64,000 nucleotides of DNA, taken from Cupriavidus nantongensis (lineage in GTDB: Bacteria > Pseudomonadota > Gammaproteobacteria > Burkholderiales > Burkholderiaceae). Shown one piece after another: positions 51,830 to 60,668 of the stretch. The stretch spans positions 1,364,001 to 1,428,000 of the forward strand of contig NZ_CP014845.1 in the NCBI RefSeq assembly GCF_001598055.1, read 5' to 3'. Under the pieces are notes generated by a model. It was not told where the DNA came from. It was given only the letters and a program-made list of their open reading frames with translations, and made no database searches. The position numbers and the translations under genes were made by a program. How positions within the stretch are numbered: the stretch's first letter is position 1; the number at the start of each line of letters is the position of its first letter.

Positions 51830-54073
51830 TTACCAGCGGTGCTGGTACATCGCCGTCAGCGTGATGCCCGCCGCCGGCAGCCGGCTGGTGTTGTTGCTGT
51901 TGCGCAGCAGCTGGCTGTACAGCGGGTAGTAGTTGCGGTTGAACAGGTTCTCGATGCCGACCGTGATCGTGTCCTTGCGCGTCAGCTCATAGCGGCTGAT
52001 CAGGTCGACGGTGGTATAGCTGCCGACCTCGCGCCGGCCGAAGCTGTTCTGGCCGTTGAGGCGGTAGTCGCGGTTGGCGTAGTAGCTCAGCTGCACGCGG
52101 TTGCTCCACTGGCTCACGGGACGGAACTGCAGGTACGCCGTAACCTTGAGCGGCGGGATGCGGTAGCCGGTCATGTCCTGCATGCTGGCGCTGCCCTGCG
52201 GCCGTTCGCGCCCGTTGATCCAGGTGATGGTGCCGCCCGCGCCCCAGCGCTCGTCGTCCGAGCGGTAGTCGGCGGCCGCTTCCACGCCCGCGATGCGCTC
52301 TTCGGTGCGGGTCAGGATCAGGCCGTTGTTGAAGCTCTGCACGTCGCCCAGCTTGGACGTGGTATAGAACAGCGCCACGCTCGCCAGCGTATTGCCCAGC
52401 GCGCCGCGCCAGCCCAGTTCATAGTTGTTGGTCTTGACCGGATCGAGGCTGGACGAATTGATATCGAAGCCGGCGCGCGCATTGCGGATCTGCAGGCCGA
52501 TGTCCGGCAGCTGGAAGCCCTGGCTGAACGAGGCATAGAACTCCTGCCCCTTGACCGGCGCATAGGCTGCGCCCAGGTTGAACAGCCAGGCGCCATAGTT
52601 GACCGTGCCGCCCTTGACCGTGGCCGGGTTGCTCACGCGCGATTGCGACAGCGGCACGAAATCATCGAAGCTGGCGCTGGCGCGCTCATAGCGCAGGCCG
52701 CCCTCGGCCGACCACTGCTCGCTGAACTTGTGCTGCAGCTGGCCGAAGATGCCGCCACTGCGCGTGGTCAGCGGCGGCATGTAGGTGGCCGTGCCGATGC
52801 GGTTGAAGACCAGCCCGCCGCTGCTGTCGTAGGCGCGCGGATCGAACAGGTCCAGCGGCATGTCGCTGCGCTCCTGGTTGTAGTCGGCACCCCACAGCAG
52901 CTTGGTGGCCTTGGCCTGGCCCAGCGGCGTGCTGATGGTCAGGCGCCCGCCGAACACGTCGCTGTTCTGGCTGATCTGGTCGACATTGCCGCCGCGCGTG
53001 GCCACCGCGCGCGCATCGAACGGCGGGAAACGCGTGAAATAGTCGCGGTAGTAGAACTGGCTCGATACCGTGCTGCCGAACAGGTCCTGGTGCTGGTAGT
53101 CCAGGTTGACCACGGTATTGCGCAGCTCGTTCTGGTTGTCCAGCTGCAGGCCGCGGATCGCGCGCGCGGCGGTGGAGCCGGCCGGCGCCCGTGCCACCGA
53201 CGGATCGGACGCATAGTCGGTGTTCTACTTGGCCTGGTAGCGGCTGACGCTCAGCTGCAGGCGCTGCTGGCCGTCGATGCGCCAGCCCAGCTTGCCGCTC
53301 AGGTTGTAGACGTTGGAATCGAAGAGATCGCCCTGGCTGGGCTCCGGCGCAATGCGTTGGCCTTCGGCATCGTAGGGGCTGCCGATGCGCTGCGCGCCCA
53401 GGTGGAAGGCATAGTCGATCGGTCCCTGGCTGCCGGAGAAATGCTGCTGCACGTTGGCGCTCAGCCCTTCCTTGCTCAGCCGCGTCAGCGGCGTGCCCAG
53501 CGTCACCGTGGTATCCGCGCTCGGCGGCCCGCCGGCCTGGCGCGTGGTGATCGAGATGATGCCGCCGCTGGCACCCGCGCCGTAGAGCGCGCTGCTGCCG
53601 CGCAGCACTTCGATGCGCTCGATATTGCTGGGATCGATGGTCGCCAGGTTGCGCGCCGAGTCGCGGTTGGTGTTCAGCGGGATGCCGTCGACCAGCACCA
53701 GCGCGCTGCGCCCGCGCAACGTCTGGCCGAAATCCGTCACCGTGCGGCTGGAATCGGCCATGCCCGGAATGACCTTGCTCAGCATGGTGGCAAGGTTGGT
53801 CGACCCCGTGCGCAGCTCGTCCAGCTCCTCGCGCTCGATCACCGTGACCTGCCGCATCGGGTTGACCAGGTCGCTCTTGATACGGTCGACGCGCACCTCC
53901 ACGGCATTCAGGCTGCCCGCTTCCACCGACGCGGCCGGCGCCTGGGCTTGAGCTTGTGCTTGGGCCTGTGCGGCCGAGACAAGCGGCAGCGTGCCCGCGA
54001 TGGCACAGATCAGCAGGGACAACGGGCGAGGACGAAGGGCGAAACGGATAGAGGTGGCCGGAAGGGTTTGCAT
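51830..54073 (-). pseudogene. TonB-dependent receptor with one in-frame amber codon
   Basis: The full frame would encode 747 residues. The N-terminal 282 residues (53225-54073) hold a signal peptide with an AQ repeat, the plug (MRQVTVIEREELDELRTG, LRGRSALVLVDGIPLN, IERIEVLRGSSALYGAGASGGIISITTRQ) and the first strands. They stop at TAG (53225-53227) after SRYQAK. The same frame continues without shift (NTDYASDPSV) into an intact barrel to 51830, ending YQHRW. A CAG (Gln) to TAG change would explain it. The receptor is therefore probably inactive unless the amber codon is read through. No second start with a signal exists for the 3' part. A Fur-like box lies upstream. Confidence 0.88.
53225..53227 (-). 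other. in-frame amber stop in the TonB receptor
   Basis: TAG on the minus strand. Upstream and downstream coding parts are in the same frame (1395 bases apart, divisible by three), so this is a nonsense codon and not a frameshift. Confidence 0.92.
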
Positions 54074-54122
54074 GGTGGCTGCAGGCGCGCGCGCAGGGTT
54101 TTAATGATTTGTAACAAAACCG

Positions 54123-54139
54123 GGAATGATAATGATTCC
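54123..54139. promoter_or_regulatory. Fur box upstream of the interrupted TonB receptor
   Basis: GGAAT and ATTCC are inverted around GATAATG. The core AATGATAATGATT closely follows the classic Fur hexamer pattern. It lies 50-66 bp before the start codon. Confidence 0.65.
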
Positions 54140-54350
54140 TGATTGTGTTAGCAAGCGCTGGTGCGGTATAGCTTATGTTTGACAAGGCATATGGCCGTGC
54201 AGGACGCGATCGGAACCTGCCCTCGTTGCCGTGATAGAGTCGGTCGTCATTCGCTGAAGCGAGCCCTATGTCGCCGCCCTCAACCAAGCAGTGCCAGGGC
54301 GGCAGCCGCCCGAGGCGCAACGCGGGCACACCAACGACTGAGGAGCCCCC

Positions 54351-54725
54351 ATGTTTGACCACGTCAAATTCGGAGTCAGCGACTATGCAGCCAGCAAGGC
54401 GTTCTTCCTCAAAGCGCTGGAGCCGCTCGGTGTAGCGGTGGCATCGGAGGGGCCGCCGGACTACGGTGTCGAGCTCATCGGAAGGGGCAAGGCCTCGTTA
54501 TGCCTGTTCCAGACCGACGAGAAGCCCGCGCATCTGCACCTGGCGTTTGTCGCAGAGACCCGGCAGCAGGTCGACGCTTTCCATCGCGCAGCACTGGCGA
54601 CCGGGGCCCGGGACAATGGCGGTCCCGGGCTGCGGCCGCACTACCACGCGAACTACTATGCGGCGTTCGTCATTGGCCCTGACGGGCACAACATCGAGGT
54701 GGTTTGTCACGCGCCCGGGGTGTAA
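54351..54725 (+). CDS. VOC/glyoxalase-fold protein
   Basis: A 124-residue single-module vicinal-oxygen-chelate protein: FDHVKFGVSDYAASKAFFLKALEPLG opens the fold, then HLHLAFVAETRQQVDAFHRAAL, and YYAAFVIGPDGHNIEVVCH ends it with the Glu metal ligand. A His near the start (DHV) and the late Glu are kept, so metal binding is plausible. The family includes dioxygenases, lyases and antibiotic-resistance proteins; the substrate cannot be told. Ribosome site tgaggag precedes the start. Confidence 0.88.
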   Translation: MFDHVKFGVSDYAASKAFFLKALEPLGVAVASEGPPDYGVELIGRGKASLCLFQTDEKPAHLHLAFVAETRQQVDAFHRAALATGARDNGGPGLRPHYHANYYAAFVIGPDGHNIEVVCHAPGV

Positions 54726-54864
54726 CCCTTCAGATCAACAACCTGGACGCGCCAGCCCGGCCACTTCAGATTGATGCCCGTCAAGCGTGCATCCACGTCG
54801 GCATCTACGCTGAAGAATGCGCCCCAGCTTCGATCCCGCACATCCCTTCGTCAGGAGACTCATC

Positions 54865-55320
54865 ATGTACCAGCGCATCCTGCTCGCCGTCGATGGCAGC
54901 CGTTCTTCGGACCTGGCGCTGAGCCAGGCCATCATCATCGCCAGGGCGACCGGTGCCGAGGTCAAGGCGCTGTTCGTGGCGGACGACACCGATGTCTTCT
55001 TCGAAGCCAGCTACTTCAACCCGAAGGAACTGGTCGACAACCTCATCGCGCACGGCCGCAAGGCGCTCGATGCGGCCTCCGTCAGGCTCAGCGAGGCGGG
55101 CGTGCCGCACCTGATGCAGCTGGATGAAAAGCCCGTGGCGCCGGGCCAGATCTCGTCGACCATCGTTGCCGAGGCCGATGCCTGGAATGCCGACCTGATC
55201 GTGCTGGGCACGCACGGGCGCCGCGGGGTACGGCGCCTGCTGATGGGCAGCGTATCGGAAGGCGTGCTGGCCAAGACGAACAAGCCCGTGCTGCTGGTCC
55301 GCAGCGAAATCGAAGGCTAG
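54865..55320 (+). CDS. universal stress protein, UspA family
   Basis: A 151-residue Usp started at ATG 54865 after caggaga. The fold is marked by MYQRILLAVDGSRSSDLALSQAI at the start and ADLIVLGTHGRRGVRRLLMGSVSEGVL at the end. The ATP-binding G-x2-G-x9-G-S pattern is complete, so it should belong to the nucleotide-binding class. It probably acts in the cytoplasm under starvation or oxidative stress. It is followed after 113 bp by the arginase gene. Confidence 0.93.
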   Translation: MYQRILLAVDGSRSSDLALSQAIIIARATGAEVKALFVADDTDVFFEASYFNPKELVDNLIAHGRKALDAASVRLSEAGVPHLMQLDEKPVAPGQISSTIVAEADAWNADLIVLGTHGRRGVRRLLMGSVSEGVLAKTNKPVLLVRSEIEG

Positions 55321-55433
55321 CTCCGAGACTGCAGGCATGTGGCTGTGGCCAGGGAGACGTAAGAACCCGCACCAGCCGGCGGGTACGAAACCTGCAAACA
55401 CATGCTGGCATCCGCACTCACCGCATCCACACC

Positions 55434-56354
55434 ATGAAACCTGTCACGCTGATTGGCGCCCCCACCGACGTCGGAGCCGGCACGCGCGGCTGCTCGATGG
55501 GCCCGGAGGCGCTGCGCGTTGCCGGCCTGGCGCAGGCGCTGTCTCGCAACAAACTGCAGGTCGAGGACGCCGGCAACCTCGACGGCCCCGCCAACCCGTG
55601 GCAGCCGCCCCGGGACGGCCTGCGCCACCTCGACGAAGTGCTGGCGTGGAACCGTGCGGTCTATGACGCCTGCCTCGGCACCCTGCAAGCCGGCCGGCTG
55701 CCGCTGCTGATGGGTGGCGACCATTGCCTGGCGATCGGCTCGATCAGCGCCGCCGCGCGCCATTGCCGTGACACCGGCAAGACCCTGATGGTGCTGTGGC
55801 TCGACGCGCACGCCGACGCCAATATCGGCACCACCACCCCTACCGGCAACATGCATGGCATGCCCGTCGCCTGCCTGTGCGGAGACGGTCCGGCACCGCT
55901 GACCACGCTGGCCGGCGCGGCGCCGGCGGTGCAGCGCAGCGCGATCCGGCAGATCGGCATCCGCAGCGTCGATGCGGAGGAAAAGCGCCGCCTGCACGAA
56001 TTGCATCTGGCGGTGTACGACATGCGCTACATCGACGAGAACGGCATGCGCCACACCATGCAGCAGGCGCTGGCCGGCATCGACGCGCAGACGCACCTGC
56101 ACGTCAGCTTCGACGTGGATTTCCTGGACTGCGTGATTGCGCCCGGCGTGGGCACGACCGTGCCGGGCGGGCCGACCTATCGCGAAACCCAGCTGTGCAT
56201 GGAAATGATCGCCGATACCGGCCGGCTGGCATCGCTCGACGTAATGGAACTGAACCCGGCCTGCGACGTACGCAACCAGACCGCGCAGCTGGCCGTGGAC
56301 CTGGTGGAAAGCCTGTTCGGGAAATCGACGCTGTGGCGTCCGCCGCCCGGCTAA
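55434..56354 (+). CDS. rocF: arginase
   Basis: A 306-residue ureohydrolase that splits arginine to ornithine and urea. The dinuclear manganese motifs are in place: GGDHCLAIG (His), LWLDAHADANIGTTTPTGNMHG (Asp-His-Asp) and VSFDVDFLDC (Asp-Asp). In the last the usual Pro after the metal Asp is Cys. GTTVPGGPTYRE and VMELNPACD are also typical and favour arginase over agmatinase. Length fits. No ornithine aminotransferase or permease is next to it. Confidence 0.93.
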   Translation: MKPVTLIGAPTDVGAGTRGCSMGPEALRVAGLAQALSRNKLQVEDAGNLDGPANPWQPPRDGLRHLDEVLAWNRAVYDACLGTLQAGRLPLLMGGDHCLAIGSISAAARHCRDTGKTLMVLWLDAHADANIGTTTPTGNMHGMPVACLCGDGPAPLTTLAGAAPAVQRSAIRQIGIRSVDAEEKRRLHELHLAVYDMRYIDENGMRHTMQQALAGIDAQTHLHVSFDVDFLDCVIAPGVGTTVPGGPTYRETQLCMEMIADTGRLASLDVMELNPACDVRNQTAQLAVDLVESLFGKSTLWRPPPG

Positions 56355-56506
56355 AAAGTTGCACGGTGTGCCTGTCGATACTTCAAAGCCGTGCCGTATC
56401 CGCACGCCACCCTGTCGATCAAACGCCGCAAAATCTTGTCCCCAGCGTCGCCGGGCCTCATGCGGCTTGTTGAATATCTCCGAATTACCTTGTGCCGGCG
56501 CAGCTT

Positions 56507-58558
56507 TCAGGACGCCGGAAACGCTGCAGCGGGAGCTGGCCGGCCGAGCAGGTAGCCTTGCAGCGCATGGCAACCGAGCTTTACCAGGATGGCCTGCTGG
56601 GCCGCGGTTTCCACCCCCTCGGCGACGATCTGCAGATTCAGCGTCCTTCCCAATGCGATGATCGCGGAAATAATGGCGGCATCCTCGCCGTTCTCGGTCA
56701 GGTCGCGCACAAAGCCGCGATCGATCTTCAGCTCGCTGGCCGGCAGGCGCTTGAGATAAAGCAGGCTCGAGTGGCCGGTACCGAAGTCGTCGATGGCAAT
56801 GCGCACACCCATCGCGGCAAGGCGCTGCAGGATGGCGAGGCTCTTCTCCATATTCAGCATCGCCGTCGACTCAGTGATTTCCAGGGTGAGCGCGCACGGA
56901 TCGAGCCGGTGTCGTTCGATTGCGGCGTGCACCGTACCCATCAGGCCCGGGTGGGAAAACTGTGTGGTGCTGAGGTTCACCGCCATGGTCCAGTGCCTGT
57001 GGCCGGCCGCATGCCAGCGAGCGAGCTGGGCGCAGGCCTCGTCCAGTACCCAGTTGCCGATCGGCAGCATCATGCCGGTCTTCTCGGCCAGTCCCAGAAA
57101 CTGGTCCGGCGTCAGCAAGCCGTGCCGTGGATGGCGCCAGCGCAACAGTGCTTCGGCGCCGATCACTTCCGTTTCGGCGGCGGAGAACTTGGGCTGATAG
57201 TGCAGCTCCAGCTGCCTCTGATGCAGCGCGCAGCGCAAGTCTTGCGCAAGTTCCAGCTGCGCCTGGACATCGCTGTTCATCGATGCCGTAAAAAAGCACG
57301 AGGCGTCGCGCCCGGATCCCTTGGCGTGATACATCGCCGCGTCGGCATTGCGCAGCAACGTGCGCTGGTCATTGCCATCATCCGGGTAGATGGCGATGCC
57401 GATGCTGGCCGAGATGCGAAGCGCGTGGTTATCGATCTCGATCGGTTCACGCAGGTCGCCAAGTATCCGCTCGGCCAGCGCCCCGGCGTCATCTGGACCA
57501 TCGACGGCCGCCAGCAGCACCACCTCGTCTCCGCCCAGCCGGCCTACGATGTTGGCCGCGCCGGCAACCGTCCAGATCCGCCTTGCCGCTTCGGCCAATA
57601 CGTGGTCACCGATCTGGTGGCCAAATGAATCGTTGATGACCTTGAAGCCGTCCAGGTCGATAAACAGGACCGCCAGCCGCGTACGCAGCCGCGTTGCCGC
57701 CTGCAGCGATTGCTCGAACCGGTCTTCGAAAAGCGCACGGTTGGGGAGTTTCGTCAGCTTGTCGTGCAGGGCCAGGTAGCCCAGTTCCTGGTGCGCTGCG
57801 GCCAACGAGTTGGCCAGTACGGCAGTGCGCATTTCCATGCGCAGGTCCAGTATCGACGTCAGCAGCGCCATGGCCAGCACGCAGATCGTAATCAACAGCA
57901 CCGGCATGGCGAGCTCGTCGGCAGCCAGCCCGCTGGCTGCCGCGCGGCAAACGCTGCCCAGCGGAAAGCGCGCGGCGGCCATGCCCGTGTAATGCATCGC
58001 CGCGATCGCCACGCCCATCACCACTGCCGCACCCATTCGAAGATGCACGGTATGGCGCGTGTGCTGGCGCAGACGAAAGACGATCCACAACGCCGCGCCG
58101 CAAGCCGTGACGGCGATCAGGACCGAAAGGCCGAAGAGCAGCGGATCATAGTCGATGGCGGGATCCATCCGCATCGCCGCCATGCCGGTGTAGTGCATGC
58201 CCGCGACGGCGAAGCCCATCAACAGCGCCCCCAGTCCCAACCGGTTCCATGGCAGCGTCTGGCGACTCACCAGCCGCAGCGCGAACCCGGAGGCGGCCAC
58301 TGCGATCAGCAGCGAATAAGTGGTCAGGGCAATGTCGTAACCCAGCGGGATTGGCAGGCGAAATGCCAGCATGCCGACAAAATGCATGGACCAGATGCCG
58401 AGCCCCATGGCCAGTGCCCCGGCAGCCAGCCACATCTGCGCCGCATGGCCCCGCGCCACCGTCAACCGGCCAACCAGGGTGAGCGCCGTATAAGAAGCCA
58501 TCGCCGCGACAAGCACGGAAAACAGTACGAGTAACTTGTCGTAGCTATGGACGAGCAT
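56507..58558 (-). CDS. MHYT-GGDEF-EAL membrane protein (c-di-GMP turnover)
   Basis: A 683-residue protein started at ATG 58558 (MLVHSYDKLL). The N-terminal 240 residues form a seven-helix MHYT sensor with three motif copies (SMHFVGM, GMHYTGM, AMHYTGM), thought to sense gases through a metal. The GGDEF domain (about 270-430) has LGGDEVVLL, so the last residue of the signature is Val not Phe. The EAL domain (about 440-680) has an intact GAEALLRW, the DDFGTGHSS loop and KIDRGFV. Phosphodiesterase activity is therefore likely, cyclase activity less certain. Convergent with arginase. Confidence 0.93.
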   Translation of the reverse strand: MLVHSYDKLLVLFSVLVAAMASYTALTLVGRLTVARGHAAQMWLAAGALAMGLGIWSMHFVGMLAFRLPIPLGYDIALTTYSLLIAVAASGFALRLVSRQTLPWNRLGLGALLMGFAVAGMHYTGMAAMRMDPAIDYDPLLFGLSVLIAVTACGAALWIVFRLRQHTRHTVHLRMGAAVVMGVAIAAMHYTGMAAARFPLGSVCRAAASGLAADELAMPVLLITICVLAMALLTSILDLRMEMRTAVLANSLAAAHQELGYLALHDKLTKLPNRALFEDRFEQSLQAATRLRTRLAVLFIDLDGFKVINDSFGHQIGDHVLAEAARRIWTVAGAANIVGRLGGDEVVLLAAVDGPDDAGALAERILGDLREPIEIDNHALRISASIGIAIYPDDGNDQRTLLRNADAAMYHAKGSGRDASCFFTASMNSDVQAQLELAQDLRCALHQRQLELHYQPKFSAAETEVIGAEALLRWRHPRHGLLTPDQFLGLAEKTGMMLPIGNWVLDEACAQLARWHAAGHRHWTMAVNLSTTQFSHPGLMGTVHAAIERHRLDPCALTLEITESTAMLNMEKSLAILQRLAAMGVRIAIDDFGTGHSSLLYLKRLPASELKIDRGFVRDLTENGEDAAIISAIIALGRTLNLQIVAEGVETAAQQAILVKLGCHALQGYLLGRPAPAAAFPAS

Positions 58559-58792
58559 CGAAGTGGAAGCGGAGACGCAGGAATGGGGGCACGGGCATGG
58601 CAGCGTGGTACCTGTGCAAAACCCGCGATTATGGCGCACAACGCGGGTCGGGTCGCCGCTCCACGTAAAACGCTAATCCGGCGCTTGCCGGGTGCGGGGC
58701 GCAACCATAGGCAGGATGGGTTGGAAGGCCGCCGTGGGTGGAGGGCAAACCGGCGTCAGGGTCCGCAAGGCGCCTCATGGCACTGGAGATGT

Positions 58793-58811
58793 TTGATACA
58801 ACCCGTATCAA
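58793..58811. promoter_or_regulatory. perfect 7-bp inverted repeat, candidate operator
   Basis: TTGATAC and GTATCAA flank a 5-bp centre. The spacing is too long for an FNR site (TTGAT-N4-ATCAA). It lies only 5 bp from the strong hairpin at 58817. Confidence 0.4.
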
Positions 58812-58816
58812 GAAAG

Positions 58817-58843
58817 GCCCGGCATCAGGGACTGATGCCGGGC
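58817..58843 (-). terminator. 12-bp-stem hairpin, terminator-like on the minus strand
   Basis: GCCCGGCATCAG and CTGATGCCGGGC pair perfectly around a 3-nt loop. On the minus strand the stem is followed by CTTTCTTG, a short U-rich tail. No minus-strand gene is known upstream of it, so it may end an unannotated small RNA. Confidence 0.5.
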
Positions 58844-59033
58844 GAAGCCAGCCGCTAGGGGAAGCGGATCTGCCATCGCAGCGTGGATTCACGCTGCCAG
58901 GTGGCGTTTGGAATTTAGCGCAACGGCGCCAGAGCGATTGCAAACGAATGTAAAGTGCAGGCGCCTGCTACCGGTGCCAGGTCGTCAAGTTCAAGGACGC
59001 CGCCATGACGAAGCTCCGATCAGGTGTTATATT

Positions 59034-59049
59034 GGGAGCCATCGTTTCC
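59034..59049. promoter_or_regulatory. TetR operator A, before the TetR gene
   Basis: GGGAGCCATCGTTTCC. The reverse strand, TTAGGAAACGATGGCTCCC, matches operator B between the TetR and dehydrogenase genes at 13 or more positions, including the flanking TTA. It lies 20 bp before the start. Confidence 0.6.
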
Positions 59050-59069
59050 TAATTTGCCCGTCTGGCAGC

Positions 59070-59693
59070 ATGACCGTACCCCAGCCACAAGTCCCCACGC
59101 GCTCGCGTTCCCGCGGCCGCCCGCGCGAGTTCAACGTCGACCAGGCGCTGGATCGGGCTGTGCGCGTGTTCAGCGAACACGGTTACCACGGCGCTTCTAT
59201 CTCCGACCTGACCCGCGCCATGCGTCTCGCCCAGGGCAGTCTCTACAAGGCGTTCAAGGACAAGCAATCGCTGTTCCTGGCGGCGTTCGATCGCTACCGC
59301 GCGCAGCGGTCGGAGAAGCTGCACCGGGCCATCGACAAGGCCGGCACCGGGCTGGAACGCCTGCGCGCCACGCTGGACTTCTATGCCGACTCCGCGCAGG
59401 GCGCCACTGGCCGGCAAGGTTGCCTGGTCGTCGGCAGCGCGGTGGAACTGTCGGCATTCGACAAACCGGTTGCCAGCCACATCGCCGCCGCGATGTCGCG
59501 CAACGAGGCGTTGCTGGCCGACCTGATCCGCCAGGGCCAGCAAGACGGCTCGATCCCGGCCCATGTGGACGTCGAAGCGACCGCGCGGATGCTGTTGTGC
59601 CTGACGCAAGGCATGCGGGTCGTCGGCAAGACCGGACGCAGCCGCGAACAGATGCAAGCCGTGGCGACGGCTGCGCTGCAGGTATTAGCCTGA
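59070..59693 (+). CDS. TetR-family regulator
   Basis: A 207-residue regulator started at ATG 59070 (MTVPQPQVPTRSRSRGRPREF). The basic RSRSRGRPRE tail precedes the helix-turn-helix: ALDRAVRVFSEHGYHGASISDLTRAMRLAQGSLYKAFKDKQSLFLAAF. The C-terminal domain has GRQGCLVVGSAVEL, with the Cys found in regulators that sense electrophiles or quinones. Operators flank the gene: one 20 bp before its start and one in the 58-bp gap before the dehydrogenase gene. It probably represses itself and that gene. Confidence 0.92.
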   Translation: MTVPQPQVPTRSRSRGRPREFNVDQALDRAVRVFSEHGYHGASISDLTRAMRLAQGSLYKAFKDKQSLFLAAFDRYRAQRSEKLHRAIDKAGTGLERLRATLDFYADSAQGATGRQGCLVVGSAVELSAFDKPVASHIAAAMSRNEALLADLIRQGQQDGSIPAHVDVEATARMLLCLTQGMRVVGKTGRSREQMQAVATAALQVLA

Positions 59694-59712
59694 AAATTTT
59701 TTTCGCTATTTA

Positions 59713-59728
59713 GGAAGCAATCGCTTCC
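59713..59728. promoter_or_regulatory. TetR operator B, before the dehydrogenase gene
   Basis: GGAAGC and GCTTCC are perfectly inverted around AATC. It lies 24-39 bp before the dehydrogenase start and shares its sequence with operator A. Confidence 0.65.
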
Positions 59729-59751
59729 ATTTTTGACCGAGGAGAACACCG

Positions 59752-60630
59752 ATGAAGATCGCTTTTCTTGGACTGGGCACCATGGGCCTGCCAATGGCTG
59801 CAAACTTGCTCAAGGCCGGCCATGCAGTGCGCGGCTGGAATCGTTCGCCCGCGCCGGTGGCGAAACTGGCAGCGCTCGGCGCGCAGGGCGCGGCCACGCC
59901 CGTCGAGGCGGTCTCCGATGCGGACGTGCTGATCTCGATGCTGGCCGACGATGCCGCCACCCGTGCCACGATAGTGGATGCAGGGACACTGTCCGCGCTG
60001 AAGCGGGGAGCCATCCATGTCAACATGGCCACGATATCAGTGGCCCTGGCAGCCGAACTGGCGGCGCTGCACCAGGCGCAAGGCGTGGACTATGTCGCCG
60101 CACCGGTGCTGGGCCGGGCAAACGTTGCTGAAGCGGGCCAGCTCAACATCCTGGCAGCGGGCAATTCCGACGCCATTGCAACCGTGCAGCCGCTGCTGGA
60201 TGCAATCGGCCAGAAGACCTGGCACCTGGGCGAACGCCCAGAACAGGCCAATGCCGCCAAGCTCGCCGTGAATTTCATGATCGCCAGCGCCATCGGCACG
60301 ATGGGCGAAGCCGTGGCACTGGCGCACGGCCATGGGGTGGACAAGGCCGGCTTTCTGGAACTGGTCACGTCTACGGCCTTCGCTGCTCCCGTCTACAAGG
60401 GCTATGGGCAGGCCATCGCCGAAGAGCGCTTCGAGCCTGCTGGATTCAAGCTGGCGCTCGGCCTCAAAGACGTGCGCCTGGCACTGGAGGCTGCGGAACA
60501 GGCCAACGTCCCCCTGCCCCTGGCCAGTACGCTGCGCGATACACATATCGAAAGTCTGGCGCATGGCGAAGGCCACCTGGATTGGGCGGCACTGTCGCGC
60601 ACGTCGGCACGCCGTGCCGGGCAGGCCTGA
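59752..60630 (+). CDS. NAD(P)-dependent dehydrogenase, 3-hydroxyisobutyrate dehydrogenase family
   Basis: A 292-residue beta-hydroxyacid dehydrogenase. Cofactor-binding Rossmann motif FLGLGTMGLPMAANLLKAGH is at the start; WNRSPAPVAKL after strand 2 suggests NADP preference because of the Arg. The substrate loop reads DYVAAPVLGRANVAEAGQL, diverging from the usual DAPVSGG. The catalytic Lys is in QANAAKLAVNFM. The family reduces small hydroxyacids or imines (glyoxylate/succinic semialdehyde reductases, imine reductases). Gene order and shared operators put it under the upstream TetR. Confidence 0.9.
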   Translation: MKIAFLGLGTMGLPMAANLLKAGHAVRGWNRSPAPVAKLAALGAQGAATPVEAVSDADVLISMLADDAATRATIVDAGTLSALKRGAIHVNMATISVALAAELAALHQAQGVDYVAAPVLGRANVAEAGQLNILAAGNSDAIATVQPLLDAIGQKTWHLGERPEQANAAKLAVNFMIASAIGTMGEAVALAHGHGVDKAGFLELVTSTAFAAPVYKGYGQAIAEERFEPAGFKLALGLKDVRLALEAAEQANVPLPLASTLRDTHIESLAHGEGHLDWAALSRTSARRAGQA

Positions 60631-60668
60631 ACAGTCGGCCCGGCGCAGCAGCGCCATGCGGGTTGATC

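Larger units (their letters stand above)
58559..59069. other. intergenic region with paired hairpins, no protein gene
   Basis: About 510 bp between the divergently read MHYT and TetR genes. No coding frame is convincing. It holds two perfect inverted repeats close together (58793-58811 and 58817-58843) and, at its right end, an operator for the TetR gene. Confidence 0.5.

Noticed and set aside
53197..53227. Frameshift in the TonB receptor
   Set aside because: The two halves are exactly in the same frame, separated only by a TAG codon, so a nonsense change is the simpler reading.
58793..58811. FNR/Anr box
   Set aside because: The half sites TTGAT and ATCAA are present but spaced by 9 bp instead of 4.
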